The notes: generated by a model not told the origin, from the letters alone. A stretch of DNA of 64,000 bases from an uncultured Brevibacillus sp. (GCF_947502445.1 NZ_CANMZW010000007.1:124001-188000); one strand, 5' to 3'. Positions 7,639 through 17,267 are shown, counted from the stretch's first letter. Numbers and translations are program-made.

Positions 7639-9099
7639 ATGGATGAACAATGGATCCAAAGCGTTGGAATAGATGTCGGAACCAGCACCACCAAAATGAT
7701 TGTGAGTCGACTGCGACTGGGACGGATGTCTAGCACCTTCTCGCTGCCTCGTTATCAAATTGTAGAGCGACAGCTGCTATACGCAAGTGCTGTTCATTCG
7801 ACACCGCTGCTTGGATTTGACGAGATTGACGCAGAAGGCATCGGCGAGATTCTGCGCCGTGAGTATGAAACGGCACAGATTAGCCTTTCTTCCATCAAGT
7901 CAGGCGCGGTTATTATTACCGGGGAAACAGCGAGTAAAAAGAACGCCCAGCATATTGTTCATTTGCTGGCAGAGCGATCCGGTGATTTTGTCGTAGCGAC
8001 GGCAGGTGCTGATTTGGAGGGCGTGCTGGCGGGGAAGGGTGCGGGTGCGGAAAAGCGTTCCCAAACGCTTCAGGGAACGATCGTTAACGTCGACATCGGA
8101 GGCGGAACGGCGAATGCCGCGTATTTTGCGAGAGGCAGAGCGATTGCAACCGTTACGTTTCATGTTGGTGGACGACTGATACGTCTCGATCCACAAGGAG
8201 TTGTTCAATACGTTTCTCCGAACATTTCGCAGTGGCTGTCTGCCAAAGGGCTGCGGATTCAGACGGGGCAAGCGATCGGATTTGAACAAATCAAGGATAT
8301 TGCCGAGCACATGGCAAGAAGCATGCTGGACTATTTGACGGGTAAAGAGCGCCAGGTATCCGGGCTGTTAGTGCTAGGCCCGCATCTGCGGGATGCTTTT
8401 CCAGTCGATGAACTCACTGTTTCCGGTGGGGTTGGACAGCTTATGACAGCTGGCCCCGTGAACAGTATCGCTGATGTTAGCCGGTACGGTGATTTTGGAC
8501 CGCTCCTCGGATACGTACTTCAGCAGGAACGGGAAAAGGGAGCGTATCCCGTCCGATGGCTCGATCCTGAGCAGACAGTAAGGGCGACAGTAATTGGTGC
8601 AGGGATGCAGAGCACAGAGATTAGTGGATCAACAGTCCATATCAAACCAGAGCTTTTGCCGATCAAGAACATCCCGATTCTCAAGCTGGAGCTGACATCA
8701 GAGCAATTGACGGACCCAGAGCAATTGCGCAAAGAAGTAGCATCGGTGTATGGCATGGGAGAGCGTCTGTTTGAAAAGACGGCGGGAATTCCGTTTGCCT
8801 TGGCGATTTCGGGTATTGGCTACTGTTCTTATGCGCTGCTTCAGACAATCGCACAGGAGCTGGCCGATCAATACCGACAGACATTTACCGAGAGCAAGAC
8901 CATGGTAGTCATTTGTGAAACGGATATGGCAAAAGCGCTTGGTCAGGCATTGGCGCTCAGATGCAAAGGAGCACCGGAGATTATTTGCATCGATCAGGTG
9001 CGTGTAGAATATGGCGATTACATCGACCTGGGAGAACCTATTTCGGGAACGATTATTCCGGTCGTGGTAAAAACGCTCGCTTTCGATGAAAGGCCGTAA
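7639..9099 (+). CDS. eutA: EutA, reactivating factor for ethanolamine ammonia-lyase
   Basis: EutA is an actin/Hsp70-fold ATPase that removes damaged cobalamin from EutBC and lets fresh adenosylcobalamin in. The 486-residue protein begins with the phosphate-binding segment VGIDVGTSTTKMIVSRL and has the second nucleotide motif VNVDIGGGTANAAYF near residue 150. ATG 7639 lies behind AAGGAGG at 7 bp. It is the first gene after the EutV-controlled terminator and lies 20 bp before eutB, so reactivase and lyase are co-expressed. Confidence 0.95.
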   Translation: MDEQWIQSVGIDVGTSTTKMIVSRLRLGRMSSTFSLPRYQIVERQLLYASAVHSTPLLGFDEIDAEGIGEILRREYETAQISLSSIKSGAVIITGETASKKNAQHIVHLLAERSGDFVVATAGADLEGVLAGKGAGAEKRSQTLQGTIVNVDIGGGTANAAYFARGRAIATVTFHVGGRLIRLDPQGVVQYVSPNISQWLSAKGLRIQTGQAIGFEQIKDIAEHMARSMLDYLTGKERQVSGLLVLGPHLRDAFPVDELTVSGGVGQLMTAGPVNSIADVSRYGDFGPLLGYVLQQEREKGAYPVRWLDPEQTVRATVIGAGMQSTEISGSTVHIKPELLPIKNIPILKLELTSEQLTDPEQLRKEVASVYGMGERLFEKTAGIPFALAISGIGYCSYALLQTIAQELADQYRQTFTESKTMVVICETDMAKALGQALALRCKGAPEIICIDQVRVEYGDYIDLGEPISGTIIPVVVKTLAFDERP

Positions 9100-9119
9100 C
9101 GTAAGAAGGGGTGGACGCG

Positions 9120-10481
9120 ATGAACACGAAAACGACTGTGCTTGGACAGACCTATCAATTCCGTGATTTAAAAGAAGTATTTGCGAAAGCAAATGAAGAC
9201 AAATCGGGCGACCAGCTGGCGGGCATTGCCGCTGCGGATTCGAGAGAGCGAGTGGCTGCCAAGCAAGTACTGGCTGATCTCACGCTCGCAGACATTCGCA
9301 ATAACCCGATGCTTCCGCCAGAAGAGGATGAGGTTTCCCGGGTAATTGAAGCAGGTATTAACGAGAAGATTTACAACGAAATCAAAAACTGGAGCGTTGC
9401 CGAGCTGCGCGAGTACATTTTGAGCCACAACGCTGGCGACAGCGAAATCAAACGCATCAGCAGAGGCTTGTCCAGTGAAATGATTGCGGCAACTGCAAAG
9501 CTGATGAGCAATCTGGATTTGATCACAGCTGCTGCCAAGATTCGCAACATTACGCACTGCAATACAGCGATCGGACAGCAAGGGGTACTGGCCGCACGCG
9601 TGCAGCCAAACCATCCTTCCGACAATGTTCAGGGCATCAAGGCTGCTCTGTACGAAGGACTCAGCTACGGTATTGGCGACGCCGTTATCGGAATCAACCC
9701 GGTTATCGATACAGCGGATAGCGTCAAGGACATTTTGACGATGACCAAAGACGTGATGAACAAGTTCGATATTCCGACGCAAAACTGTGTACTTGCTCAC
9801 GTATCTACCCAAATGCGAGCGATTCGCCAGGGCGCACCAGCAGACCTGATTTTCCAGAGCTTGGCGGGTAGCGAAAAAGGGAACAATGCTTTCGGTATCG
9901 ACGTTGCCCTGCTGGATGAGGCAGATGAGCTGATGCGCAAGGAAGGCACCTCCTACGGGCCGAACTTCTGGTATTTCGAGACGGGCCAAGGCTCGGAGCT
10001 TTCCTCCGAGGCGCATTTTGGCATCGACCAGCTGACGATGGAAGCGCGTTGCTACGGTTTGGCTCGCAAGTATAACCCGTTTATCGTCAATACGGTAGTT
10101 GGCTTCATCGGACCTGAATATTTGTACGACAGCCGTCAGGTTATCCGTGCGGGACTGGAAGATCATTACATGGGCAAGCTGCACGGACTGCCAATGGGCT
10201 GTGACGTCTGCTATACGAACCACATGAAGGTCGACCAGAACGATATGGACAATCTCGGCATCCTGCTTTCGGCAGCAGGCGTAAACTTTGTGATCGGTGT
10301 AGCGATGGCGGACGATGTCATGCTGAACTATCAATCGACCAGCTTCCATGATATCGCGGCTTTCCGTGAAGTGCTTGGTCTGCGTCCAGCACCAGCTTTT
10401 GAAAAGTGGCTGGAGAAGATGGGCATCATGGAAAACGGCAAACTGACTTCAAACGCGGGCGATCCGACAATCTTCATGTAA
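9120..10481 (+). CDS. eutB: EutB, ethanolamine ammonia-lyase large subunit
   Basis: EutB holds the active site of the adenosylcobalamin-dependent lyase that splits ethanolamine into acetaldehyde and ammonia. The 453-residue TIM-barrel subunit matches the family along its whole length, with RNITHCNTAIGQQGVLAARV near 145 and FETGQGSELSS near 285, both highly conserved substrate and cofactor regions. A GTG at 9111 is possible, but ATG 9120 is correctly spaced from AGAAGGGG. The stop is 20 bp before eutC. The cobalamin adenosyltransferase EutT, if present, must be upstream of this window. Confidence 0.97.
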   Translation: MNTKTTVLGQTYQFRDLKEVFAKANEDKSGDQLAGIAAADSRERVAAKQVLADLTLADIRNNPMLPPEEDEVSRVIEAGINEKIYNEIKNWSVAELREYILSHNAGDSEIKRISRGLSSEMIAATAKLMSNLDLITAAAKIRNITHCNTAIGQQGVLAARVQPNHPSDNVQGIKAALYEGLSYGIGDAVIGINPVIDTADSVKDILTMTKDVMNKFDIPTQNCVLAHVSTQMRAIRQGAPADLIFQSLAGSEKGNNAFGIDVALLDEADELMRKEGTSYGPNFWYFETGQGSELSSEAHFGIDQLTMEARCYGLARKYNPFIVNTVVGFIGPEYLYDSRQVIRAGLEDHYMGKLHGLPMGCDVCYTNHMKVDQNDMDNLGILLSAAGVNFVIGVAMADDVMLNYQSTSFHDIAAFREVLGLRPAPAFEKWLEKMGIMENGKLTSNAGDPTIFM

Positions 10482-10501
10482 GAAGGGGAGGTGACATACG
10501 G

Positions 10502-11419
10502 ATGGAACAACAACTGGATTTTCTGGTAGACAAGGTAGTAGCTGAATTGCAAAAGAAGCTGGGGGAAATGGGACAGACCGCACCAGCCGGGACGCAAAAG
10601 ACAGAAGTACCTGCCACACCACAAATGGAGGCGGCGCAAAAAGCCACTTCTCCTACTGTACGTGAGCAGCTGGCTTTGCCAGTAGAACCGGAAAGAACGG
10701 CGCATGTACCCAATCCGAAATGGCAGGAAGGATTAAACGAGCTTTTGGACAGCACGCCTGCCCGCATCGGTGTATGGCGTACCGGCGTGAGACCGCTAAC
10801 CAAAACGATGCTTCAGCTGCGGCGTGACCATGCGGCTGCGGTCGATGCCGTATACGGTGAGGTCAGTCAGGCATTGCTCGACGAATTCTCTATGTTCACG
10901 GTAGAAACGCAATATGACAATACCGAAAATTATTTGAAGCGCCCGGACATGGGACGCATCCTCAACGAAGAAGGCGTGCGTCTGCTCCAGGAGCGCTGCC
11001 AAAAGAAGCCACAGGTACAAATCGTCGTCTCAGACGGACTCAGTGCCAGTGCAGTGGACGCAAACCTGCGTGACGTGCTCCCATCCTTGACTGACTCTCT
11101 CAAAAGCTACGGATTGAGCTGTGGTACGCCGTTCTTTGTCAAAGGCGGCCGCGTAGCGAGTATGGACCACATCGGAGAGCTGCTGCAGCCTGAGGTCCTG
11201 GTGCTTTTGATTGGGGAGCGTCCAGGCTTGGTAACGGCACATTCCATGAGTGCGTATATGTGCTATCGCCCGCGTAAAGGGATGGTGGAGTCAGAGCGTA
11301 CCGTAATCTCCAATATCCACCGCCAAGGGACGTCTCCTATTGAGGCAGGAGCACATATCGGTACGATTCTCTCCAAAATGCTGGAGCAAAAGGCAAGCGG
11401 AGTGAAGCTGGTCTTGTAA
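10502..11419 (+). CDS. eutC: EutC, ethanolamine ammonia-lyase small subunit
   Basis: EutC completes the cobalamin-binding site of the lyase. The 305-residue protein has a variable Pro/Ala/Gln-rich N-terminal region (about 20-75), which in other bacteria carries the targeting signal for the microcompartment, followed by the conserved core from about residue 85 (ARIGVWRTGVRPLT, VVSDGLSASAV, LVLLIGERPGL). The frame is open further upstream, but ATG 10502 follows AAGGGGAGGTG and starts the natural protein. The N-terminal helix LDFLVDKVVAELQKKL is amphipathic and could be the encapsulation signal. Confidence 0.96.
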   Translation: MEQQLDFLVDKVVAELQKKLGEMGQTAPAGTQKTEVPATPQMEAAQKATSPTVREQLALPVEPERTAHVPNPKWQEGLNELLDSTPARIGVWRTGVRPLTKTMLQLRRDHAAAVDAVYGEVSQALLDEFSMFTVETQYDNTENYLKRPDMGRILNEEGVRLLQERCQKKPQVQIVVSDGLSASAVDANLRDVLPSLTDSLKSYGLSCGTPFFVKGGRVASMDHIGELLQPEVLVLLIGERPGLVTAHSMSAYMCYRPRKGMVESERTVISNIHRQGTSPIEAGAHIGTILSKMLEQKASGVKLVL

Positions 11420-11447
11420 GATAGGAAAATCGTGAGGAGGAATCATC

Positions 11448-12389
11448 ATGACCTTTCGTAGAAAAAAAGTAGCGGTTATTGGTAGTGGTTTTACAGGAGC
11501 TACAACTGCTTTTATCATGGCAGAAAAAGAACTGGCTGACATCGTACTCGTAGATATTCCACAGCTGGAGAACCCAACCAAAGGGAAGGCTCTCGACATG
11601 ATGGAGTCTGCTCCTGTACTCGGCTTTGATTCTACTATCACGGGAACTTCCGATTACAAAGATATCGAAGGCTCTGATATTGTCATTATCACAGCTGGTA
11701 TTGCACGCAAGCCGGGCATGTCCCGCGATGATTTGGTAGCGACCAACGCGGCCATCATGCGCTCGGTAGCGGAGCAGGTGAAAACATATGCACCACAGTC
11801 TACAGTGCTGATTCTCTCCAACCCGGTTGATGCGATGACGTACACGTTCTACAAGACATCTGGCTTCCCGAAAAATCGTGTAATCGGTCAATCCGGTGTG
11901 CTCGATACAGCTCGTTTCCGTACCTTCGTGGCAATGGAGCTGAACGTTTCCGTTGAGGACGTAACCGGATTTGTACTTGGTGGACACGGTGACGACATGG
12001 TACCGCTCCTGCGTTATTCCTACGCTGGCGGGATTCCACTGGATAAGCTGATCCCTCAAGAGCGTCTGGATGCAATTGTAGAGAGAACGCGCAAGGGCGG
12101 GGGAGAGATCGTCAGCCTGCTTGGAAACGGCTCTGCCTACTACGCTCCGGCAGCTGCTCTGGTCCAGATGGCAGAAGCGATTCTGAAGGACAAGAAGCGT
12201 ATCCTGCCGTCCATCGCTTATCTCCAAGGCGAATACGGCTACAACGATCTATACCTTGGCGTACCGACACTGCTTGGTGCAAACGGCATCGAGAAGGTCA
12301 TTGAGCTGGATCTGACCGCAGCTGAAAAAGCGGCTTTGGACAAATCCGCTGATTCTGTACGCGCGGTTATGAAAGTGGCTATGCAGTAA
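11448..12389 (+). CDS. mdh: NAD-dependent malate dehydrogenase
   Basis: This 313-residue protein belongs to the LDH-like malate dehydrogenases. It has the Rossmann motif [14 protein letters not shown] at the N-terminus, the active-site loop [13 protein letters not shown] with the substrate-specifying Arg of malate (not lactate) dehydrogenases, and the catalytic His in [10 protein letters not shown]. It starts 28 bp after eutC with a good GAGGAGG site and ends in a strong terminator, so it looks like the last gene of the eut transcript. Malate dehydrogenase is not a standard eut gene. It may help process acetyl-CoA from ethanolamine or rebalance NADH, or may simply be adjacent. Confidence 0.93.
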   Translation: MTFRRKKVAVIGSGFTGATTAFIMAEKELADIVLVDIPQLENPTKGKALDMMESAPVLGFDSTITGTSDYKDIEGSDIVIITAGIARKPGMSRDDLVATNAAIMRSVAEQVKTYAPQSTVLILSNPVDAMTYTFYKTSGFPKNRVIGQSGVLDTARFRTFVAMELNVSVEDVTGFVLGGHGDDMVPLLRYSYAGGIPLDKLIPQERLDAIVERTRKGGGEIVSLLGNGSAYYAPAAALVQMAEAILKDKKRILPSIAYLQGEYGYNDLYLGVPTLLGANGIEKVIELDLTAAEKAALDKSADSVRAVMKVAMQ

Positions 12390-12404
12390 TACAATAGCAT
12401 GGGT

Positions 12405-12436
12405 AAAGCCTCGCCAGGATAGATGGCGAGGCTTTT
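12405..12436 (+). terminator. Intrinsic terminator after mdh
   Basis: AAAGCCTCGCC pairs with GGCGAGGCTTT around a short loop, followed by a T run. It ends the eut-mdh transcript and, read on the minus strand, can also end the convergent PPOX gene. Confidence 0.9.
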
Positions 12437-13007
12437 ATTCGTTGTCTGATCCGAGTAGCTGTTTACCCAAAGGGGTTACCAGTCCGTCCATAGTGGTGGT
12501 GTTCTTCTCCCGATGGTAGGCAGTAAGCTGCTGCTCATCTTTTTGAGTGGCCCATTTTTGCAGGGTCGTCCGTTCTCCTGAATACGAGTAGAAAGGTACA
12601 CTGTATCCACAGGACGTTTTCACAGCATGCACATCGACGGTGATGATCTGTCTGGCGCCAGGCAAAGGTTCGAAATGTTGAAACAGCTCTTCCCATTCAG
12701 GCATGCTCGGAAGGATCACTCGCCCTGTTCCATAGAGCCGCATAATCATCGGAGGTCCTTCGAAAGCCATAAACATAAGCGTGATGCGTCCATTCTCTTC
12801 CAGATGCGCACTTGTCTCATTGCCGCTGCCTGTTAGATCCAGATAAGCAACTTGCGTAGGAGAAAAAATACGCAGAACATCATAGCCTTTTGGCGAGATG
12901 TTCACATGTCCGTCCTCCTGCAAAGGGGAGGAGCCGACGAAAAAAATGTGTTGCTGCTTAATAAAGGCTTCATGCTCGGGAAGTATGGATGAAAATAATT
13001 TTCCCAT
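12435..13007 (-). CDS. Pyridoxamine 5'-phosphate oxidase-family (PPOX fold) protein
   Basis: This 190-residue protein has the flavin-binding split-barrel pattern of uncharacterised PPOX-type proteins. It has the N-terminal HIFFVGSSPLQEDGHVNISPKG, the strand DVLRIFSPTQVAYLDLTGSG, and GRITLMFMAFEGPPMIMRLYG. Such proteins bind FMN or F420-like cofactors and act as small oxidoreductases; the substrate cannot be told. A GTG at 13016 overlaps the ribosome binding site GAGAGGTG, so ATG 13007 was chosen. It is a single gene converging on mdh, with its own promoter region upstream. Confidence 0.85.
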   Translation of the reverse strand: MGKLFSSILPEHEAFIKQQHIFFVGSSPLQEDGHVNISPKGYDVLRIFSPTQVAYLDLTGSGNETSAHLEENGRITLMFMAFEGPPMIMRLYGTGRVILPSMPEWEELFQHFEPLPGARQIITVDVHAVKTSCGYSVPFYSYSGERTTLQKWATQKDEQQLTAYHREKNTTTMDGLVTPLGKQLLGSDNE

Positions 13008-13145
13008 ACCAAACACCTCTCAATTTTTACGGAGTGGTTGAAGCATCGGATACTTTTTATTGATGGTATCACAGCGCTCAGATGGAAGAAAACAAGAAAA
13101 CCGCCCAATTGCAGTTGGACGGTTCTTTCGTTACGGTCGTGCAGG

Positions 13146-14435
13146 TTATTTTGCCAAAAGCTCAGGCTCCGTTTTTCCGAGCTTGATCGTCGTTTCGTTA
13201 GGAATCCACATTCCTGTGTTTTCATCACGACCTTGCAGTACGACAGAAGGATTGGTTTTTCCTAATTGCTCAGCAGCTTTTATCGCCTGCTGTCCGATTT
13301 TGCCGCTTTTGACACGGTTGATAACCAGGGCGAGCTTAACACTTTTCAGCTCCGTCATCATTTCAAAGTCGCCGTTGCTATCGCCAGCGATGAGGATCGG
13401 GCCATGTCCATATTTTTTCTCCAGAACAGACTGGATTACTTCTGTTTTGCCATGACCGACAGTGATTGGGTAGTTCGGCTGGTACTTGTTTTGGATCACG
13501 CCATCCTTCGTTTCCAAATGCATGCCAATGATGTTTTCAGTAGGCAGGTTATAGCCGTATTTCGGCAACGTAGCAAAGACACGTACGACATCCTCTAGGG
13601 ACGCAGATACAACATACACGTCAATTCCATTTGCACGAAGGGTATTCATCAGATTGGCTACCTCAGAGGTCAGGCGCAGCCCGGTTGTATGGGAAGCCGT
13701 AATGACACCTGCTTTTCCTGCCAGCGCTTTCGGGCTTGTCCAGGTTACTTTTTGGATTGCCATGCCAAGACTTGCATCATTGGAGACTTCCGCGAGCTTG
13801 TGCACTTCATCAATCGTCATGTTCGTGAACAGGTAGAGTACCCATGGATAGCCAACCGAGTTGCTGTGAGTATCGTTAATGGCTTCATAGAGGAAATACA
13901 GCTTCGCGCGGAAATCGGCAAACTGCTCCGTTGCAGTTACTTCTTCCAGCGATTTTGTTCCTTTGAGGCCTTTATAGTTTTGATACAGGTAGGTGTAATC
14001 TGCTACCAGATCAGTTGCAATCGCATCCAGGGTGACGGGCTTGCCGTCCGCGTTTTTATAGCCTTCAGAAAAAGGTCCCTCTGGTACATTCGTGCGGATT
14101 GCTTTGCTGAATTCCGCTGGCGTCAGCTTGTAGGCGAGATGATGTATTTGATAAACAAAAAGTGCTTCCTGGGTGTCGTGCATAATGCTTGTATTGTCCC
14201 AGTCAAAAACAGCATACGGTTTTTTTGCAGCATTGTAGGAAGGGCTGTTTGCCCCGTTTTTATCGATGAGCTCTTGTACAGCTTTATAGGTTGCCGGTGC
14301 CCATTTCCCCTTGTCGAGCACCTGTGCAGTAGTGGTAGCCGCATTTGCTGGCATCGTTGCCTGTGTGGCGAACAAGGCTACGATAAGCAGCAGGCTTACC
14401 CACCAAAAGTGACGTTTTGCTTGAACGTGTAACAT
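13146..14435 (-). CDS. Secreted HAD-family phosphatase
   Basis: This exported phosphatase is about 429 residues long. The start chosen gives a signal peptide with a basic end (HVQAKRH), a hydrophobic core (FWWVSLLLIVALFATQA) and an ANA-A cleavage site near residue 33. HAD motif I is VFDWDNTSIM near 75, motif II is YVVSASLEDVV, and motif IV is IAGDSNGDFEMM near 365. The family includes secreted acid phosphatases and phosphoserine phosphatase-like enzymes. The frame is open upstream to 14630; ATG 14444 abuts AAGGGG, whereas ATG 14435 lies 9 bp from it. A long leader with a possible attenuator precedes it. Confidence 0.82.
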   Translation of the reverse strand: MLHVQAKRHFWWVSLLLIVALFATQATMPANAATTTAQVLDKGKWAPATYKAVQELIDKNGANSPSYNAAKKPYAVFDWDNTSIMHDTQEALFVYQIHHLAYKLTPAEFSKAIRTNVPEGPFSEGYKNADGKPVTLDAIATDLVADYTYLYQNYKGLKGTKSLEEVTATEQFADFRAKLYFLYEAINDTHSNSVGYPWVLYLFTNMTIDEVHKLAEVSNDASLGMAIQKVTWTSPKALAGKAGVITASHTTGLRLTSEVANLMNTLRANGIDVYVVSASLEDVVRVFATLPKYGYNLPTENIIGMHLETKDGVIQNKYQPNYPITVGHGKTEVIQSVLEKKYGHGPILIAGDSNGDFEMMTELKSVKLALVINRVKSGKIGQQAIKAAEQLGKTNPSVVLQGRDENTGMWIPNETTIKLGKTEPELLAK

Positions 14436-14510
14436 TCCTGTCATCCCCTTGTCTCTACTTAAATCAGTTGTCAGATTCTCTCTTTTTGTAAACGCTATCA
14501 TTTTGTTTGG

Positions 14511-14537
14511 AAAAAAGCCCGGCAATAAAAAAGGGCT
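14511..14537 (-). terminator. Terminator-like hairpin in the phosphatase leader
   Basis: Read on the minus strand, AGCCC pairs with GGGCT around a 12-base T-rich loop and is followed directly by a T run. It lies between the proposed promoter (14610-14637) and the start codon at 14435, so it could attenuate the phosphatase gene. The stem is short, so this is tentative. Confidence 0.4.
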
Positions 14538-14609
14538 CATTCCACGCAAAAAATCACCCCTGCGCAGAAAAAGACCCCATCGTCTTCTTCGTATGTATTT
14601 GTTATATCC

Positions 14610-14637
14610 ATCATACTTGTTTTGTAGCAAAAATCAA
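14610..14637 (-). promoter_or_regulatory. Sigma-A type promoter for the secreted phosphatase
   Basis: On the minus strand TTGATT and TATGAT are separated by 16 bp. This would give a leader of about 165 nt. The 339-bp gap between the two divergent genes otherwise shows only AT-rich sequence and the leader hairpin. Confidence 0.5.
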
Positions 14638-14774
14638 GAAAATTTCGTTAAATAGTTCTTTGGCAGGAGTAGTTGCGCAAAATAACGAAAGAAGAGAAAT
14701 GTGAGTAAGCAATGGTGGACATAATCTATGATAGACAGCTAGTGTTCTACAGAAAGAAAAAAGGATGATGAATC

Positions 14775-15719
14775 GTGAAATTGATAGAAACAAGCAAAGG
14801 AATCTTGACCAATTGTATGGCTCTGAAAGCGGGAGAAACTTTTCTGGTTGTAGCTGATGAGCCAAAACGTGAGCTCGGCGAAGCGCTCTGGGAGGCTGGC
14901 AAGCAGCTTGGCGCAGAGGCAGTGCTCATGATCATGCAGGAGCGTGAAAAGTCGGGACAGGAGCCGCCTGTGGCTGTTGCAGAGGCTATGAAGCAATCTG
15001 ATGTAGTTATCTGTGCGACGGAGCACTCTTTGACCCATACAAAGGCACGTAAGGAAGCGGCGGCTAATGGAGCAAGACTGGCTACGATGCCTGGAATTAC
15101 TGCGGATATGTTCCTGGAGGGGGCAATCTCTGCTGATTACACACAGGTTAAAGTCTTGACAGAGAAAGTAACCGAGATGCTGACAAAAGCGAGCACTGTA
15201 CGTATCGAAAAAGCAGGGAAATCACTCAGCTTTTCAATTGCGAGCCGCAATGGTGTACCGAGCACTGGGATGTATGTAAACCCGGGAGAGTCGGGCAATC
15301 TGCCATCAGGAGAAGCGTATATTGCACCTGTAGAGGGATCAGCTGAAGGCCAAATTCTCGTAGATGGCTCGATCTCTGGCATCGGCAAAATGGATACGCC
15401 TCTTTTGTTAACGCTGCAAAACGGACGTATTACAAACGCAGAGGGAGCCTCTGGTGAGCGTCTTCTGCAAATTTTAGGTGACCAGGATGGACGCATGCTC
15501 GGTGAGTTCGGGATCGGTACCAACGACAAGGCCCGCATTACAGGGGTCGTGCTTGAAGACGAAAAGGTGTACGGAACGATTCACGTAGCGTTTGGTAGCA
15601 ACAATACATTCGGTGGCACGATCGTGGCAGGGGTTCATATTGACCTCGTCGTAAAGGAACCGGATGTTTATCTCGATGACCAGCTGATTATGAAAAGCGG
15701 ACAGCTTTTGAACAAGTAA
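14775..15719 (+). CDS. Aminopeptidase T-like metallohydrolase family protein (COG2309-like)
   Basis: This 314-residue soluble protein resembles the group that includes leucyl aminopeptidase T and NicX-like enzymes. It has an N-terminal alpha/beta domain (AEAVLMIMQERE, SDVVICATEHSLTHTKARKEA) and a C-terminal domain with GEFGIGTNDKARITG, EDEKVYGTIHVAFGSNNTFGG and GVHIDLVVKEPDVYLD. Its Glu and His residues fit metal binding in that family. It is shorter than typical M29 peptidases (about 400 residues). It has a GTG start behind AAAAAAGGA. The true substrate is unknown; peptidase activity is inferred from the family only. Confidence 0.75.
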   Translation: MKLIETSKGILTNCMALKAGETFLVVADEPKRELGEALWEAGKQLGAEAVLMIMQEREKSGQEPPVAVAEAMKQSDVVICATEHSLTHTKARKEAAANGARLATMPGITADMFLEGAISADYTQVKVLTEKVTEMLTKASTVRIEKAGKSLSFSIASRNGVPSTGMYVNPGESGNLPSGEAYIAPVEGSAEGQILVDGSISGIGKMDTPLLLTLQNGRITNAEGASGERLLQILGDQDGRMLGEFGIGTNDKARITGVVLEDEKVYGTIHVAFGSNNTFGGTIVAGVHIDLVVKEPDVYLDDQLIMKSGQLLNK

Positions 15720-15799
15720 TTCATCCCTTCGGCAGCCAAGGATGAATCCTGTTAACAGATGGTGTAAAATGGGGATATCCTAAGGGCGGATGTGGTGTG

Positions 15800-17248
15800 A
15801 TGTTGTTGCTGGAGAAAATATTTGCGGTCATATCCATAGGGAATCTGATTTTGGCGGCTGTCCTCATTTTTATGGAGCGACGCAACATTGCGGCTACCTG
15901 GGCTTGGCTGATGGTTTTGCTATTTTTGCCGGGGGTTGGATTTATCCTGTACCTGGTATTTGGCCAGCGCTTAACGAAAAAGAAGCTGTATCGGTTGAAC
16001 AAGGGGGAGTTCTCCCATTTCCGGGCAGCTGTTGATAAACAAAAGCATGAACTGGAGCAAGGTGATTTTAGCGTAAATGATCCTGCGATGGAAAGGCATC
16101 GGGACATGATTTACATGAATGTGGTGAGCGACGGTGCATACTATACACAGGATAATACGCTTCAAGTATTTTATGAGGGACACGGATTTTTCGATGCCAT
16201 GTTCAAACAGATTGAAGGCGCGCGCGAGCACATTCATATGCTGTATTACATTATTCGAAGTGACGAGCTGGGCAAGAAGCTGATCGACTTGTTGGTGAAA
16301 AAGGCGGAGCAAGGCGTGGAAGTCAGGCTGCTCTATGATGCGGTTGGCTCCGCGGGCATCCCTTCCCGTTTTTTCCGACCATTAGTAGAGGCAGGGGGAG
16401 AAGTTGTCGCCTTTTTCCCGTCATCGATTCCGTTTCTGAATTTCCGGGTCAACTTTCGCAACCACCGGAAGCTGACGATCGTGGATGGAAAAGTAGGCTT
16501 CATCGGGGGCTTTAACATCGGTGATGAATACTTGGGCAAAGATAAAAAGCTCGGTTATTGGAGAGACACTCACCTGCAGCTCGAAGGAAAAGCAGTGTAC
16601 ATGCTCCAGGCTCGTTTCTTTTTGGATTGGAACCTCTCCGCGCCGAAAAGAATGCATGAGTCGATCGCTTATTTCCCGGAAATGAATGATCTGGAAGGGA
16701 AAATTGGTGTGCAAATCGTATCGAGTGGTCCCAACTCGGAAAAACAGCAAATCAAGCATGCCTATTTAAAGATGATCTACAAGGCACGCAAGAAAATTTA
16801 CATGCAGACGCCGTATTTCATTCCCGATGACAGTATGTTGACTGCGCTCAAAATGGCAGCAATGTCTGGCGTCGATGTGCGTGTGATGGTTCCTGGACGT
16901 CCGGATCATTTGATGGTGTTCTGGGCCACTCATTCTTATCTGGGAGAGCTGCTGAAGAGCGGGGTACGATGCTTTTTGTATGAAAAAGGCTTTATGCATG
17001 CCAAGACATTGGTTGTGGATACGCAGCTATCATCTGTAGGTACTGCTAATGTGGATATTCGCAGCTTCAAGCTCAACTTTGAAACGAATGCGTTTCTGTA
17101 TGATACGAAGATGGCGCAGGAGCTGGAGGAGTTGTTCATCGCGGATTTGGCCGATTGCCGGGAAATCACGACCGATGAATATTTGAACAGACCGATGCGC
17201 TCGCGTATGCAGGAGTCGTTGACAAGATTGCTGTCGCCAATTTTATAA
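15800..17248 (+). CDS. cls: Cardiolipin synthase
   Basis: Cardiolipin synthase joins two phosphatidylglycerol molecules in the membrane to make cardiolipin. The protein of about 482 residues has two N-terminal membrane helices (about 5-25 and 34-56, AWLMVLLFLPGVGFILYLVF). It has both phospholipase D HKD motifs: NHRKLTIVDGKVGFIGG near 220 and HAKTLVVDTQLSSVGTAN near 400. A GTG at 15797 directly precedes ATG 15800, which is better spaced from GGGCGGA. It is monocistronic, with a strong terminator downstream. Confidence 0.95.
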   Translation: MLLLEKIFAVISIGNLILAAVLIFMERRNIAATWAWLMVLLFLPGVGFILYLVFGQRLTKKKLYRLNKGEFSHFRAAVDKQKHELEQGDFSVNDPAMERHRDMIYMNVVSDGAYYTQDNTLQVFYEGHGFFDAMFKQIEGAREHIHMLYYIIRSDELGKKLIDLLVKKAEQGVEVRLLYDAVGSAGIPSRFFRPLVEAGGEVVAFFPSSIPFLNFRVNFRNHRKLTIVDGKVGFIGGFNIGDEYLGKDKKLGYWRDTHLQLEGKAVYMLQARFFLDWNLSAPKRMHESIAYFPEMNDLEGKIGVQIVSSGPNSEKQQIKHAYLKMIYKARKKIYMQTPYFIPDDSMLTALKMAAMSGVDVRVMVPGRPDHLMVFWATHSYLGELLKSGVRCFLYEKGFMHAKTLVVDTQLSSVGTANVDIRSFKLNFETNAFLYDTKMAQELEELFIADLADCREITTDEYLNRPMRSRMQESLTRLLSPIL

Positions 17249-17267
17249 CGTCTATGGAAACAAAGTG

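Noticed and set aside
9168..10349. A 393-codon minus-strand frame opposite eutB
   Set aside because: eutB is conserved over its whole length; the antisense frame arises from its codon usage.
13689..14432. A 247-codon plus-strand frame opposite the secreted phosphatase gene
   Set aside because: It is the antisense shadow of a gene with clear HAD motifs, has a Cys/Phe/Arg-rich composition and no start signals.
15720..15746. Hairpin TTCATCC/GGATGAA after the aminopeptidase-like gene as a terminator
   Set aside because: There is no T run, and the 7-bp stem is weak; kept only as a possible stem-loop.
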